The notes below the pieces were generated by a model, which saw only the letters and a program-made list of their open reading frames with translations, searched no databases and had not been told where the DNA came from. DNA of 48,855 bases from Flavobacteriales bacterium. Its GTDB lineage: Bacteria; Bacteroidota; Bacteroidia; Flavobacteriales; Schleiferiaceae. The position numbers were made by a program, and so were the translations under genes. Of this stretch, positions 47,950 to 48,855 are shown one piece after another. The DNA lies in NCBI GenBank assembly GCA_002737315.1, contig NSIH01000008.1, positions 1 to 48,855 of the forward strand. The letters are read 5' to 3'. Each line of letters opens with the position of its first letter. Positions within the stretch are counted from its first letter, which is position 1.

Positions 47950-48855
47950 TTACATTCGCTCTGGCGCCTCGATTCCTAGGAGTTCCAGCGCCCTCTTTAG
48001 GGAAGAGGCCGTTGCTCGACTAAGATCGATTCGGAATGCGATCAAGGCCTCCGATTCCGCATTGAGTATGGAATTGCTCTGATAAAATGCATTAAAGGCC
48101 TTAGCTAGGTCGTAGGCGAACTGGGCAACGACGGCCGGACTAAAGGTTCGCGCCGCCTGCTCTACAACCTCCGGAAAACGGTAAATAGTCTGAATCAACT
48201 CTTTACTGCGCTCGTCGAGGCAGACGTCGGCCCAAGACCATGCGCGCGAAAGACCCTCGGACTTGCGCAGGATGGACCGGACTCGAGCGTGGCTGTATTG
48301 AATGAATGGCCCCGTATTGCCATTGAAATCAATGGACTCCTCGGGGTTAAAGACCATGCGTTTGCGAGGGTCCACCTTAAGAATGTAGTACTTCAATGCT
48401 CCATGGCCTAGAACCTGGTAAAGCTTTGCTTTTTCGGGCTCGCTAAGACCCTCTGATTTACCGAGTTCCTCGCTCAATGATCGCGCCGTGCCTTCCATCT
48501 CGTCCAGCAAATCGTCGGCATCAACCACCGTACCCTCCCGGGACTTCATGCGGCCGTTGGGCAAATCAACCATGCCATAGCTTAAGTGGTAGAGGTCGTC
48601 CGCCCATGGGTAGCCTAGTTTTTTAAGAATAAGAAACAAAACCCTAAAGTGGTAGTCTTGCTCATTGCCTACCACATAGGTGAGGCGATTGATGGAGAAA
48701 TCCTTAAAACGCTGAATGGCGGTTCCAATATCTTGGGTCATGTACACCGAAGTCCCGTCGCTGCGAAGCACAAGCTTTTCGTCCAGCCCGTCCTCCCTTA
48801 AATCGATCCAAACGGAACCGTCGTCCCGACGGTAAAAAACTCCGCGCTGAATACC
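47950..48855 (-). CDS. argS: arginyl-tRNA synthetase, C-terminal part (cut by window edge)
   Basis: DGTSVYMTQDIGTAIQR, KMKSREGTVV-like NGRMKSREGTVVDADDLLDEM; frame open to window end. Confidence 0.93.
   Translation of the reverse strand, partial: GIQRGVFYRRDDGSVWIDLREDGLDEKLVLRSDGTSVYMTQDIGTAIQRFKDFSINRLTYVVGNEQDYHFRVLFLILKKLGYPWADDLYHLSYGMVDLPNGRMKSREGTVVDADDLLDEMEGTARSLSEELGKSEGLSEPEKAKLYQVLGHGALKYYILKVDPRKRMVFNPEESIDFNGNTGPFIQYSHARVRSILRKSEGLSRAWSWADVCLDERSKELIQTIYRFPEVVEQAARTFSPAVVAQFAYDLAKAFNAFYQSNSILNAESEALIAFRIDLSRATASSLKRALELLGIEAPERM

Noticed and set aside
47917-47951. TCCCG...CGGGATTTTTT hairpin as a novel RNA element
   Set aside because: Short stem with T-tract between convergent genes; most simply a terminator for the dehydrogenase gene.
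1-48855. Mobile element, prophage, CRISPR or defence island
   Set aside because: No transposase, integrase, phage structural gene, Cas-like protein or regularly spaced repeat was recognised; gene content is housekeeping and dense.

Overview
The window is a compact chromosomal segment that looks like Bacteroidota (Flavobacteriales-like): TAnnTTTG -7 promoter boxes, START-like/AHSA1, DUF493, DUF2452, TIGR02757 and OstA-like proteins, and unlinked sucC and sucD. I support about 50 protein genes, one tRNA-Met, one cobalamin riboswitch and a few terminators. Most genes are housekeeping: gyrA, clpC, purA, pyrD, smpB, recQ, fmt, hup, pdxH, ssb and part of argS. Three areas deserve a second look. (1) An SOS/mutagenesis-type operon (17006-22934, minus) runs XRE-S24 self-cleaving-type repressor, DinB, SRAP/HMCES-like protein, then a divergent DnaE with a degenerate PHP region. 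No ImuA or ImuB is present. Its promoter carries two ATTAG-N4/5-CTAAY inverted repeats. (2) About 15 genes have a -7 box ending only 4-8 nt before the start codon, which predicts widespread leaderless mRNAs. This includes back-to-back divergent promoters and one divergent pair whose start codons overlap (CATG). (3) A B12 locus has a cobalamin riboswitch, a BtuB-like TonB receptor and a BtuG-like beta-propeller lipoprotein, with a DUF6580 membrane protein next to it. No CRISPR array, prophage, transposon or obvious defence island was seen. All calls come from reading sequence and motifs; no database search was run.
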